The notes under the pieces were generated by a model. That model did no database searches and had not been told where the DNA came from. It saw only the letters and a program-made list of their open reading frames with translations. DNA of 64,000 bases from Acrasis kona (Eukaryota; Heterolobosea; Eutetramitea; Acrasida; Acrasidae): positions 54,185 to 118,184 of the forward strand of contig JAOPGA020001709.1 of NCBI GenBank assembly GCA_026419775.2, read 5' to 3'. The position numbers and the translations under genes were made by a program. Below, one piece after another: positions 32,533 through 41,948 of this stretch (position 1 is its first letter; each line of letters begins with the position of its first letter).

Positions 32533-34652
32533 ATGATGTCAAGCTCGATTAGAATTCAAAATTCACCCCCCAGTTTAAGGGATGAAATTGACCTCAGCTT
32601 GACCAGGTCAGACTTGTTCCTTAACATTAGGTGAGTACAATAGCAGTTGGGGTGCTTATTTTGAACTATAGGAACAAGATATACTCCTTGATCAAGCAGA
32701 CTAAAGCTGATCAAAAAGAGGTCACATTCACCTTCCCACCACTGTTGAACGAGCATAGAGCGTTCATTCATAGGTTATGTGACGAACTCGGAGTATATCA
32801 TGAAAGTGGGTCTGCCATCAGAATTCCTGATGACGTGTATGCATCCATTTATTGTAGAAAGGGTACAACACTGAAGGAAATGAGCATCACCATACCCTTT
32901 GATGATGATGTTCCCGTAGTAGAGCCCGATGATGAGCTGTTGGAAATCTTCTCTGCTGTCGGCGAAGACGATTTCGTAGAACCTCAACGAAGGAACCGTC
33001 AAGGGAAAAACACAAGAATGAAGAAAGCAAAGAACAGAAAGGCAAGAAGACAACAAAATAGCAGTGATAGCGACAGCGATGAGCTTGATGATTTTGGTGC
33101 AGACGAGTTAGATGACCTCCTTGAAAGTTCCCTTCAGTTCGCCATAACTGAAGACATTGACGATACCCCAACCCCCATTGAAATTGTAATGAACGCACTC
33201 AAGGCTGAGGAAAGCAGGAAGAAGGCGGAGAAATCTGCTCTCGCTGCAATGGCTAGACGCCGCGAAAAGGAAACTATTAAGGTTAGATCCAACCAGTTGT
33301 ATTCTCAGAGCAAGCACATTCCGGCCAAAAAGACACCAAAGAAGAGGGCCAACGACAGTAACAGAGGGAGTCCCGCGGCGGCCACTGTATTTGTCAGCGC
33401 CGGGGTAATGCCCAACACTCTCGGAGAAAGAAATGTTCAACATGCGCCTTCATCTCCCTCGCCCTCTACTCCTCCTAGTTTTAGAATGCATCAAGAGCAC
33501 GGACAATTTATCCATCACAGCGGAGTTGGTGGAAGTGTCATGAGCATGATGGCCAAGATGGGTTACGAGCAAGGAAGAGGACTCGGAAAAGACAAGCAAG
33601 GCATTGTTAACCCAATAACAGTGAGTCACGTAGAAGGAAAAGTATTCAGAGTGAATTGTGATTTTGATGAAGCGCGCGAGGAGATTTCTACGAAACAAAA
33701 GAAGCGCTCAAAGAGCATGCCTATTCCTCCCGTCGCACGTTCACCACCCAAAGCATCATCGCTTCCAGCTGAAATTGAAATCAAATCATCACCAGAGTCA
33801 CGTCCAAGTTCCATCCAAATTGTGGATCCGTTCATGTATGTGGATGAGAATGAATTCGTATTAGACGGTTTGACACATTGCACTTTTTTGGAGAAGGTTC
33901 AAGACAGGTTACAATTATTATGTAACCTCACATTAGAACAATCCAAACCAGTCGCTCATTTGATCGCAGCACCCAGCAAGACCACAGAAGATATCAAACT
34001 ACGCAACCTGTGTCGCATGTGGAAGGTAAGATGTGACAAGAAACCTAATTGCATGTTGCAGTTGACCACCAATAACCTGTCATGTAGACCAGGAGATGAT
34101 GACAGCAGCGACAGCGAACAAGAAGTCAGCGACAGTGAACAAGAGGAAAAAGTAAAACACATCAAGAAAAGCAAGGGATCGGCTGTGGATTTAACAAAGG
34201 CCTCTCACTCCGAGTTTCTTAATTTCGTCGAACACAAATTAGTGGAGTTACTTGAATCCAGCAGTCAACAAGATCCTGTGGTTGTTTATAACTTCCCAGC
34301 CATCAACGACGGTCATCGAAGGACAATGGTCACGAGCATTTGTAGACGATGTAATATAGGATCTGAGTTATTGGCGGAGAGAAAACTGTCCACTAGATCT
34401 GCTAGAAACAAAAAGTTGATGAACCTTGCGATGAGCAATCCAGAGGCACCTGTTAATGCAAAGTTGGCTCTTCAAGGATCTGTTGTTCAGGTCACAGTAA
34501 CTCATGGCGTTTCCATCAAGCCTCATAGACAGTTAATTAATGCTGTTCTTTCCATGTGTAATTTTACTGAATCACCGTCCAAGAAGAAGGAAAAGGAGAG
34601 GAAGAAGAGTCTGCACAAAAAGAGTGAGACGCTCAGTAAGAAGGAAGTATAA
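32533..34652 (+). CDS. R3H-G-patch-R3H RNA-binding protein (SQS1/NKRF-like)
   Basis: Two exons (32533-32630 and 32672-34652; 41-nt intron) encode 692 residues. The N-terminal R3H domain spans about 20-90 (VTFTFPPLLNEHRAFIHRLC, with the R-x3-H core). A Lys/Arg-rich, Asp/Ser-rich middle follows. A G-patch lies at about 320-365 (MAKMGYEQGRGLGKDKQGIV). A second R3H-like domain lies near 550-620 (YNFPAINDGHRRTMVTSICR). G-patch proteins with R3H domains, such as yeast Sqs1/Pfa1 and human NKRF, activate the DEAH helicase Prp43/DHX15 in ribosome biogenesis and spliceosome disassembly. That role is inferred. Two R3H domains flanking one G-patch is unusual. The first of two adjacent ATGs is used as the start. 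Confidence 0.85.
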
Positions 34653-34738
34653 TTGTTGTGTAAATGTATGACTGTATAAATAAATTTGTTTTGTACAAAA
34701 TCTGTTGTTGGATTTGTAATGTCACGTCAACCTGCAAA

Positions 34739-35314
34739 ATGTCAATCCACAGTACCGATGAAGCCGTTCAGGATATAAAAGACTTTTGGAAGGACAATTC
34801 TGAAGCATTTACAAACTACTGGACGGCCATACTTTCGCACGATTACAGAGCAGAGTTTATTTCAAAAATCACAATCATTTCGGACTTTAACAAGAAACAC
34901 GTTGGTATGGTCGAAGTAGTGGCACCTGAACTTTATCCAAAGATAGGTGCACAAATGGATGGTTTTGCGCTTTTACATTTATTCCATCACGTTAACACAT
35001 TGAGCGAAACAATAGTTAAAGACTACGGAATGTTTTTAAGCTTAAAACGGAATGGATTTTTTGACAAGCCAAGTTACCAAAGATTCATCTCACAACACAA
35101 CAAAGACGACTACGTTGATACCACTACTAATCAAATCATAAGAATCACAGATCCTACGAAAGAACAATTAGAACAAATGGAGAAACAAACTTTACTTGAT
35201 GCAAATCTATATAGGTTATGTGAAATAAGGCAATACCTTATTGTAGCATTCTTGTCAGCAGTTATCGAGAACTATGAGAGGTCAAAGGACGAGAAGATTG
35301 AAAAGGATAAATAA
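34739..35314 (+). CDS. Unknown 191-residue protein
   Basis: The start at 34739 is chosen because the earlier in-frame ATG at 34664 lies only 12 nt past the preceding stop. The protein is mainly helical with an aromatic-rich N-terminal helix (DFWKDNSEAFTNYWTAIL), two central strands (ISKITIISDFNKKHVG) and a Lys-rich C-terminus. No TM segment, signal peptide or known domain is recognised. Codon use matches its neighbours and AATAAA follows the stop, so it looks like a genuine gene, possibly lineage-specific. Confidence 0.7.
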   Translation: MSIHSTDEAVQDIKDFWKDNSEAFTNYWTAILSHDYRAEFISKITIISDFNKKHVGMVEVVAPELYPKIGAQMDGFALLHLFHHVNTLSETIVKDYGMFLSLKRNGFFDKPSYQRFISQHNKDDYVDTTTNQIIRITDPTKEQLEQMEKQTLLDANLYRLCEIRQYLIVAFLSAVIENYERSKDEKIEKDK

Positions 35315-35559
35315 AATTGATTTATAATTAGATCTTGATTCTGTTTGACCACATTCTACCTTTTAATTATTTGTATTTAATGAATATATGTGCTCTTAAA
35401 CCCGATTTGAAATTAAAACCTACGGACTTTTCGCGTTTGGAAGCATCACAAACAATCGTAGTATTTTTGTATATTTTACAAAGATCTCACTTGTGGTCAC
35501 AGGAGTGCTATGTAAGCTTTTATTAATTGACATATCAAAACAAAAAAAAGATCAGAACG

Positions 35560-36486
35560 ATGCAGTTACACACCATCATGAATGAATTCTGTGGCTTGTG
35601 GCCAGACAGTTGGTCGTCAAGTTCTAACCATGAGGAGTACAACAGCTCAGCACAATCATCAACTTCACAAGATTTAAGCAGCGAAGAAGTAGAAGAGGAC
35701 TTTTTCAATCTAGAGGACGAGGAAAGCTTGACCAATGTAGTAAACGTCATTGCAGACAAACATTTAGTTAGAATTAAGAAGGAAGATTCAGGATTAGAAA
35801 ATTCACAAGAAGAAGAGGACATGTTGAAACCGCAGCCACACAACTCTGAACCTTTGATAGATACTCAACTCAATATGCAAAATCACATCACAAAAGGCAA
35901 GGCTCCTTCCCAACCAGGTGAACAGTCTCCTTTAGATATGAGTCAAGAAGAATACATCGAGTTCATTTGGTCATTATATCCAGACCTCAAGTACCACCAT
36001 GAAACACACAAGTTAGAGAGCGTTCATACACAAGTAGTGTCCATGTTTAACCGCCAAGTGCGAAATCTTCTTCATGACGTACAAATGAATGTAGACCCAA
36101 GCATTACCATTGAAGACCTAGAACCACACATTAAAGAAGCCGCCAGCATGTGCATAGATAAGCTTAATAGCATCGTCAAAAAGTATAACAGCAGAGTTGT
36201 TAGGAAGGTACCAAAGAACAAGCATCGTCCAGATTGGTGCAACAAGATACTTTTTGATTGGTTTTCAGAGAACATTGAGAATCCTTACCCAACACCAGAA
36301 GAAAAGAAAACATTATCAGAACAGACTGGACTCACCCTTCAGCAGGTCGAAACGTGGATGTGTAATAAAAGATTAAGAGAATGGAAGCCGAAGCCGAAGC
36401 AGTCCACCACCAACAAAAGGAAGCCACTCAAACAAGGTAATCACAAGAGAAAGAAACCTAGGTATGATGACTCAGACACTGAGTGA
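35560..36486 (+). CDS. TALE (KN-type) homeodomain transcription factor
   Basis: The 308-residue protein starts at the ATG at 35560. The N-terminal half is acidic and Ser-rich. A middle helical region (about 125-215) could be a MEIS/KNOX-like partner-binding domain, but no motif proves it. The homeodomain is at about 225-285: NIENPYPTPEEKKTLSEQTG contains the extended TALE loop with PYP, followed by LTLQQVETWMCNKRLREW. Trp48, Asn51 and Arg53 are kept, while the usual Phe49 is Met. A very basic tail (KRKPLKQGNHKRKKPR) is a likely nuclear signal. TALE factors heterodimerise and control life-cycle switches in several protists and algae; its targets here are unknown. Confidence 0.88.
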   Translation: MQLHTIMNEFCGLWPDSWSSSSNHEEYNSSAQSSTSQDLSSEEVEEDFFNLEDEESLTNVVNVIADKHLVRIKKEDSGLENSQEEEDMLKPQPHNSEPLIDTQLNMQNHITKGKAPSQPGEQSPLDMSQEEYIEFIWSLYPDLKYHHETHKLESVHTQVVSMFNRQVRNLLHDVQMNVDPSITIEDLEPHIKEAASMCIDKLNSIVKKYNSRVVRKVPKNKHRPDWCNKILFDWFSENIENPYPTPEEKKTLSEQTGLTLQQVETWMCNKRLREWKPKPKQSTTNKRKPLKQGNHKRKKPRYDDSDTE

Positions 36487-36544
36487 AATAAACATGATTG
36501 TAAATATTAATAATAATTTGAGATTGTAACTGAATGTATTAATA

Positions 36545-37162
36545 ATGTCCGCGCACTTTGACTCGGAATTCCACGGATGTAAAAGCACGCAAAAATACGA
36601 TATTAACCCAATGTGTATGTTGTGGATCAACACACCTGTAGAAATAATCCATCACATTTTCTGTTTCCTTGATGATAAAATGCTCTTAACAAGTAGGCTA
36701 ATCTCAAAAAATATGGACGAGTTGTTGTCATGTGATGACGTATGGCGAATATTATGTTCACGAGACTGGACTGGAAAACAATGTAATAAATATACAACAA
36801 TGCTGAATCATAAAACAAGCGATAAACATTGGAAGTTTATATATTACGAAGCACTAAAGGACTTTAAACAAAATCTAATCACAGAAAACGAACTAATAAA
36901 TACAGTTTGGCAATTTGAGCATACAGCGAACGTTTTCGGCTCCATGACAAATGAGACGCCAAAGTTTCAAGCGAACGGACAATACAAGACATCTCAGTCG
37001 ATTCTACCCACAAACTTCGTGGTTTTAAACAATGGCTCTCAGATCAAAATAGGAGGCTTTCCGCCACTATCCATAACACGGACGTTTGTTGGAGGATGGG
37101 TATTGAAGAATGACTTTTGTGTAATAACATCAAATGGACCATACTATAATGTTTTGAAATAA
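36545..37162 (+). CDS. F-box protein
   Basis: The 205-residue intronless protein has an F-box at about 28-72 (NTPVEIIHHIFCFLDDKMLL, then VWRILCSRDW). F-box proteins are substrate adaptors of SCF ubiquitin ligases and bind Skp1 through this domain. The C-terminal about 110 residues contain beta-like sequence (LSITRTFVGGWVLKNDFCV) with no WD40, LRR or Kelch repeats. It may be a small substrate-binding domain of unknown type. Its stop lies 3 nt from the stop of the converging chromatin gene. Confidence 0.8.
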   Translation: MSAHFDSEFHGCKSTQKYDINPMCMLWINTPVEIIHHIFCFLDDKMLLTSRLISKNMDELLSCDDVWRILCSRDWTGKQCNKYTTMLNHKTSDKHWKFIYYEALKDFKQNLITENELINTVWQFEHTANVFGSMTNETPKFQANGQYKTSQSILPTNFVVLNNGSQIKIGGFPPLSITRTFVGGWVLKNDFCVITSNGPYYNVLK

Positions 37163-37173
37163 ATTTTATTCTG
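37157..37173. terminator. Shared palindromic poly(A) signal of two converging genes
   Basis: The sequence AATAAATTTTATT sits across the 3-nt gap between the two stops. It gives AATAAA on the plus strand and AATAAA on the minus strand, so one palindrome can serve both transcripts. Confidence 0.55.
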
Positions 37174-38614
37174 AAAAAAATCCAAAACGTGGTAATACAT
37201 TGTCAGGTGTTGTCTCGGTTCCGAATATTTTTTCAAATACATTTAGAATGGAATCCTCATTACCTTCTCCTTGCTTTATTAATGTTTTGTAACGATCCAT
37301 GCATTGAACAATTGTGCGTCCCTCCACCACGATTCCATCCCAATCATCCTCTCCCATCACTTCCACTTGTTTTAAAAGTCGTTCGTCCTCTTCAGCGTTC
37401 CATTGATCCAACATTGACATGTACAGCAAATAGTACCGATCCCTACATTCTTCTGTGCTGAATTTTTTCACAATGGAGGAAATTGTATCCCAAGCTTCAC
37501 CGCCGTATTGGTTGACTGCATTGTATAACTTTACATCATCTCTTTCGTTCCATTGTTCGGTTGATGTGTTTGAATCCTGTTCGGATACTTCTTCTTCTGG
37601 TTGGCTCTTTGGTTCTATTTCTTGAGGTTCGTTGAATGTGTCTTGTTCTTGCATCTCTTCTTGATTGATGATGATGTCATTGTCGTCATCAACTTTTGTA
37701 CATTGTTTACAGTACCACGCATCCTGTGGTATGGACTCTAGGGGAGGTACCATGCAAAAAGTGTGGAAGGCTCTGTCGCATGTTTCACATATTAGCATCA
37801 CATCATCATTAGTTGACTGGTTGCAAACTTCACATGACTTGCAATTGTCGCACAACCACGTCGCGCGTTGGTGCTCTGAAAGTAGGGAGAGACTTGGAAT
37901 GTGACAACAATCGTGAATAAAGACTGGACACCTAGAGCACTGAAGCATTGAGGAATGCTCAGTTTTGTCTGACACAGTTTTGCCACATGCAGAACACCAC
38001 TTTAACTTTGGCTTCAAACTTTTACGTTTTCTCGCAGGTGAATCGGAAGGCACAAGCTGTTGCTTTATTTCAGGCTCGTCACCATCCTCTTCTTGCTTCT
38101 TCCTCTTTGGTGTCCTTCTCGGCACATCAACATTCTTCTTGATGGGAGTTACTGCATTTTTTATTCTTTTCGAACTTTTATACCTTGTGCACTTTTTAGC
38201 GTTGGGTAGGGCTTCTATTAAGCGTTTAATGTGTGTATTACTAAGACCAAAATACTCGGGTCCGCTCACAGTAAATGTTTCCCTCTTGCCTTCGCCCACA
38301 AGTTTGATGATTGGCAGCCATGCGCCTGATGCAGTTGTTGACTGATACGTAACTTCTGGATCGTCTAATGGGGTAACTTTAAAAATAACGTCAGACCCAT
38401 TGTATTCTTCATTGTCCAAAATCTCACAAGTGTAGATTGTCTTCTCTTGTTTGTTTTTATAGCTAAAATACTGCCTTTGAGTGCGGAACCCAATAGGGTA
38501 AATGTATTTTGAAGAATGGAATTCGCTTCTTTTGTATTCCACTATTCCAAGTTCGAACAGTTCTGTTGGGCCTAACCGAAGAGGTAGTTGTGGGTGATCC
38601 GAGGTCTCATTCAT
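37166..38614 (-). CDS. Chromatin protein FYRN-FYRC-PHD-PHD-SANT-SANT
   Basis: The single-exon, 482-residue protein has the following domains in order. FYRN at about 20-70 (ELGIVEYKRSEFHSSKYIYP). FYRC at about 78-135 (TYQSTTASGAWLPI, FTVSGPEYFGLS). A basic linker with NLS-like clusters (RRTPKRKK, ARKRKS). PHD1 at about 207-258 and PHD2 at about 261-306 (CEVCNQSTNDDVMLICETCD, AWYCKQC), each with the expected C4HC3-type ligands. An acidic Glu/Gln linker. Two Myb/SANT repeats at about 354-400 and 412-455 (QWNERDDVKLYNAV, EEDERLLKQVEVMGEDDW). FYRN/FYRC occur in MLL/trithorax, JARID and TBRG1. Here there is no SET or JmjC, so the protein is probably a reader or scaffold rather than an enzyme. Confidence 0.9.
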   Translation of the reverse strand: MNETSDHPQLPLRLGPTELFELGIVEYKRSEFHSSKYIYPIGFRTQRQYFSYKNKQEKTIYTCEILDNEEYNGSDVIFKVTPLDDPEVTYQSTTASGAWLPIIKLVGEGKRETFTVSGPEYFGLSNTHIKRLIEALPNAKKCTRYKSSKRIKNAVTPIKKNVDVPRRTPKRKKQEEDGDEPEIKQQLVPSDSPARKRKSLKPKLKWCSACGKTVSDKTEHSSMLQCSRCPVFIHDCCHIPSLSLLSEHQRATWLCDNCKSCEVCNQSTNDDVMLICETCDRAFHTFCMVPPLESIPQDAWYCKQCTKVDDDNDIIINQEEMQEQDTFNEPQEIEPKSQPEEEVSEQDSNTSTEQWNERDDVKLYNAVNQYGGEAWDTISSIVKKFSTEECRDRYYLLYMSMLDQWNAEEDERLLKQVEVMGEDDWDGIVVEGRTIVQCMDRYKTLIKQGEGNEDSILNVFEKIFGTETTPDNVLPRFGFFSE

Positions 38615-38631
38615 ATATTCGCATTACAAAG

Positions 38632-38911
38632 GAAGATATATTGAAAGATTACCAAATTTTACAGTTGACAGCATCAACGTTGAATGACTGAAGGAAGCGA
38701 CGGTCAACATTCAATCTCGCCTTTTAGAAAAAGACTCTTATTTGACTACAGATCATAAATTGCTCCGAAAATTCAAAACAATACTGATTGATCTTAGAGC
38801 TGTATCAACTGTGGATCTTGTTAACGACAAAGTCGCAAAACACTTCAAATGCTTTCTCGAGGAATATGTAATTATAATTTTCGGTGAACTGGCCAAATGT
38901 ATAAAATAAAA
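38632..38911 (+). pseudogene. Possible broken or frameshifted small helical gene
   Basis: Two plus-strand stretches look like one continuous helical protein. The first is KEDILKDYQILQLTASTLND (about 38625-38684). The second, in another frame, runs from about 38687 to the TAA at 38909-38911 (LKEATVNIQSRLLEKDSYLT and on to EEYVIIIFGELAKCIK). Joining needs a -1 shift right at the first TGA. No in-frame ATG precedes the first part. AATAAA follows the second stop. It may be a pseudogene, a sequencing indel, or a gene with an unseen first exon in the promoter of the divergent chromatin gene. Confidence 0.35.
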
Positions 38912-38949
38912 TAAAATTATAATTTATCTATTATTTACCTGACTTAGGA

Positions 38950-39696
38950 ATGGGTCAAAGTTCAAGAACTTGCGATTATAAGGAAAGAACAAGAGGTGGG
39001 TACAGTGGTTATGGCATTGCTCACCCAAAGAAAATGGGACTTATTTACCTTGTTTTAAACAAGCCACACTATTATAGTTTTGAGACAGGACACTCGAGGC
39101 TAGTCTTTGACGTCTTCGGCCACTCCACGGAAGAGGAAATAAGAGGTGTCCAAACACATTTATTCTGCGACAGTGAGTCAATATCACTAGATGAGGAAGA
39201 TAAGGAAGCTGTTAGATTAATTAAGAAAATGCCACAGAACATTGCAGGACTTTTCACTAAGGTTCCTGCATTTACCTTTTTAAACGTAGAATTCTACGAA
39301 ATGACCAAGAGGGACAACGATGACAAGGAGATCTATTTAGTTGGTAAAATACCACAAGACATGTTTAATGACATGATCCAACTGGGGCTTCCAGCGGAAG
39401 TACCGCTCTATCTATTAAAAAGGAGTATGAGAGTATACAACCTGATGTGTTCAGAGGTGGGAAAGGTGGGTAGGTGCGACAAATGTGTTGATTACAGAGG
39501 CAACATTTATAAAGACTGTAAACACCAAGCGAAGTGGGACGGGTCAATAAACAGCTACAGATTTACAGAGAGGCTTTTAAAGGAAATAGGCGTCATTGAG
39601 CCTGACATAGTAAGAGAACTTCACGATAGTGTTCCGCCAATCTATTTGATTGATTTGTTTGATTCTGCGAGACAAAAAGTTGTAGACTCAAAGTAG
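38950..39696 (+). CDS. Unknown protein with N-myristoylation signal
   Basis: The 248-residue protein begins MGQSSRTCDYKER: Gly2, Ser5/Ser6 and a Cys at position 8 fit an N-myristoylation and possibly palmitoylation site, suggesting membrane association. The body is a mixed alpha/beta fold without recognised domain. A Cys cluster near 170-192 (CDKCVDYRGNIYKDCKHQAKW) has C-x2-C-x10-C-x-H spacing and could bind a metal. No intron. Confidence 0.72.
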   Translation: MGQSSRTCDYKERTRGGYSGYGIAHPKKMGLIYLVLNKPHYYSFETGHSRLVFDVFGHSTEEEIRGVQTHLFCDSESISLDEEDKEAVRLIKKMPQNIAGLFTKVPAFTFLNVEFYEMTKRDNDDKEIYLVGKIPQDMFNDMIQLGLPAEVPLYLLKRSMRVYNLMCSEVGKVGRCDKCVDYRGNIYKDCKHQAKWDGSINSYRFTERLLKEIGVIEPDIVRELHDSVPPIYLIDLFDSARQKVVDSK

Positions 39697-39818
39697 AATA
39701 AAATCAAGTAGAAAGGTCTCGAGATTTATTTAACTAAAATGTGTTTTGTACAAAAGCCCATCCATGAGCTGTGAAGAGCCTTTTTCTTCAAGGTTATACC
39801 TAGTCCAATCTGTGTATT

Positions 39819-40271
39819 TTACACCCACAGAAGGTTGATGTTGCCAAACAGTTTGTTTACGGATTCTTCTACCAACTCTTCTACCTCTGACTCTATATCA
39901 TCTAGAAGGTCGTCTTGATACATTTCAACGTCCATGTTTAACAATAGGTCTTTTTGACACATCTCTGTGCGGAACCTATATTTTTCGTAGACATAAAGTG
40001 ACACCTCTTTCCTGTCATCTATTGACGAGGATGACTTGTACCTTTGAATTTTGTTCCAAATGTCAACATTGTCTCCAGCTTCACTCCTCAGGAGTATGCT
40101 TTGTATGTTGGGATTGCACAGAATGGCCTTGACTCTAACCTCCGAGCGCTTCTCAACGGTGTGCGAGGATGGGCGTGATAATCTGTGGGCCTTCTTGCTT
40201 GTCATTCCTCTTTTTCTTTGTAGTAACTTTCCATAGGCGTGCTTGATCTTTCCGACGAGGACGTTGCTCAT
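39819..40271 (-). CDS. Small RGS-like protein
   Basis: In the 150-residue protein, residues about 45-140 resemble an RGS fold: a helix ending IQSILLRSEAGDNVDIWNKI matches the F-x2-F-L-x2-E-x-S-x-E-N-x2-F-W core. An exposed charged segment (YKSSSSIDDRKEVSLYVYEK) and a C-terminal acidic helix (DDIESEVEELVEESVNKLF) follow. The usual Phe/Leu pattern is only partly kept. RGS proteins accelerate GTP hydrolysis on G-alpha subunits. The basic N-terminus (RKRGMTSKKAHRLSR) could bind membranes. A second RGS domain is present in the window at 60864. Confidence 0.55.
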   Translation of the reverse strand: MSNVLVGKIKHAYGKLLQRKRGMTSKKAHRLSRPSSHTVEKRSEVRVKAILCNPNIQSILLRSEAGDNVDIWNKIQRYKSSSSIDDRKEVSLYVYEKYRFRTEMCQKDLLLNMDVEMYQDDLLDDIESEVEELVEESVNKLFGNINLLWV

Positions 40272-40942
40272 GTTTTTGACTTTTTGTTATCATAATACTT
40301 CTTACCAACTCCTTTTCAACACATCATTGTTCACGCCGTTTATGGACCTATTACTCTTCATGCCTGATGTAGTAGTTCATTTAGATTCATTACAATGAGC
40401 TTGCGTATTTTTAAATGACATTTAACAATTGACACCATAACTAGCATATTTTGTTTACTGATTGGTTGTGATGGTTATGAGCTGTTGAAAGGTGCGGATA
40501 TTTTGAAAAGTCACAGTAGGATTTAAAGAGTCAAAAGATAGCTCCGCCAACTCAATAACAGTACTGTAATAGCCTATGTTATTCAAACGACTTTAAACGT
40601 TTGTATTATATAATGCGACTAAATTTAGACGACACTCATATTACCACTTGTATAGACACTGTGTATTGTATTCAGCTCTCAAATTTCATATTTGCTTTTT
40701 GTTCTGAATCCCTCCATCCTTTATAAATGCAGCACTAATTTGATTTTAAATTTCAATTCAAAGTGATAAATCAACTGACTTTCTTTTGTGAACAAGCTAT
40801 TCGATTATGGCGTAGCGAACCGACTGTTCGATTATCTTAACATTAACTTTAACACTGGCCTTGCACTGTGTGACCTGTTCGGATAATAATAGAATAAATT
40901 CGATTGTAAGGCTTTATCCGATCCGAAAAATAAAACAAAACA
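40272..40942. other. Divergent intergenic region, no gene seen
   Basis: This 671-nt AT-rich stretch has no credible frame. It ends with TATCCGATCCGAAAAAT about 25 nt before the methyltransferase ATG; a TATCCGATC element also occurs about 50 nt before the catalase ATG. GTTCGATTAT occurs in two forms near 40798 and 40828. Confidence 0.4.
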
Positions 40943-41680
40943 ATGTTCAATATCAAACAGCAATTCGCGTTCCCATCCTACATCAAAGAAAAGTATTCAA
41001 GAATCGACCTTAACAAGTTAAACAACATACTTAAACCAAATGCCAAACCATTTCAAATCAAAGATCGTTTAAAAAGAAGAGATGAAACTACAGACGCCGA
41101 CTTCTACAGTCACCCTCGATTCGTGCATCATATTGATGATAGAGCTCGGTACATACTCCATAGGTTCTACAAACACATTATACCACAAAAAGAGTCTGTT
41201 CGGACTTTAGATTTATGTTCATCATGGACGTCACATTTACCAGAGGATTTTATTGGAAAGGTCCATGGACTTGGTATGAACCGTCCAGAATTATCTTCGA
41301 ATCCCTCGTTCAACGATGGATTCACTGTACATGATTTGAATGCTGATCCCAAAATTAATTTTAGTAATGAAACTTTTGATGCCGTAATTTGTTCCGTAAG
41401 TGTAGATTACCTCAACAGACCAAAGGAAGTATTTCAAGAAATATCCAGGATATTGAAGCCAGGAGGTCTTTTTGTAACATCGTTCAGCAATAGATGCTTC
41501 CCGACAAAAGTTATTAGTAACTGGCTGTCAATGAGCGAACAGGAGAGAGTGGAATGGGTGGCCAATTACTTTTACAATTGTGATGCTTTTGATGCAAATA
41601 GTATCAAGGCACACTCTCTATTAGAAAACCAAGAGGACAACGAATATGTTGATCCGATGTACGTTGTTTACGGTAAATAA
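40943..41680 (+). CDS. SAM-dependent methyltransferase-like protein (DLxSSWxSHLP family)
   Basis: The 245-residue protein has a class I methyltransferase fold. Motif I is replaced by the family-specific TLDLCSSWTSHLP. GLGMNRPELSSNPS, the acidic DLNADP, FDAVICSVSVDYLNRPKEVF and the RILKPGGLFVTSFSNRCFPT block all follow. This pattern is shared with conserved proteins of cyanobacteria, algae and plants annotated as methyltransferase type 11. Their substrate is unknown. The first about 60 residues may be a targeting sequence (FAFPSYIKEKYSRI is basic and hydrophobic), so organelle location is possible but unproven. A history of endosymbiotic or lateral transfer is plausible. Confidence 0.85.
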   Translation: MFNIKQQFAFPSYIKEKYSRIDLNKLNNILKPNAKPFQIKDRLKRRDETTDADFYSHPRFVHHIDDRARYILHRFYKHIIPQKESVRTLDLCSSWTSHLPEDFIGKVHGLGMNRPELSSNPSFNDGFTVHDLNADPKINFSNETFDAVICSVSVDYLNRPKEVFQEISRILKPGGLFVTSFSNRCFPTKVISNWLSMSEQERVEWVANYFYNCDAFDANSIKAHSLLENQEDNEYVDPMYVVYGK

Positions 41681-41948
41681 AAAGTAATTTTTAAAAGACT
41701 TATGCTGCGTACTTGGATTCTACGTTTTAAATGGAACGTCTCCGCATTTATTTTAATTCATAATCCTCTTCTCATCTGGGGATCCAAGTGAAAATACTGT
41801 TGACACGTTCGGTGTTTTACTATTATGATTTTTGAATTTATTCACCCATTAGGGTAATAAAGCGAAAATCATTTTATATTGTCCATCCTCTTGGACATTT
41901 AAAGCCATGAGTTAAAAATCGTTTTGAAGAATTAAACAAAAATATATA

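Noticed and set aside
35527-35559. Extension of the homeodomain protein to 35527
   Set aside because: It depends on a TTG start; the ATG at 35560 is adequate.
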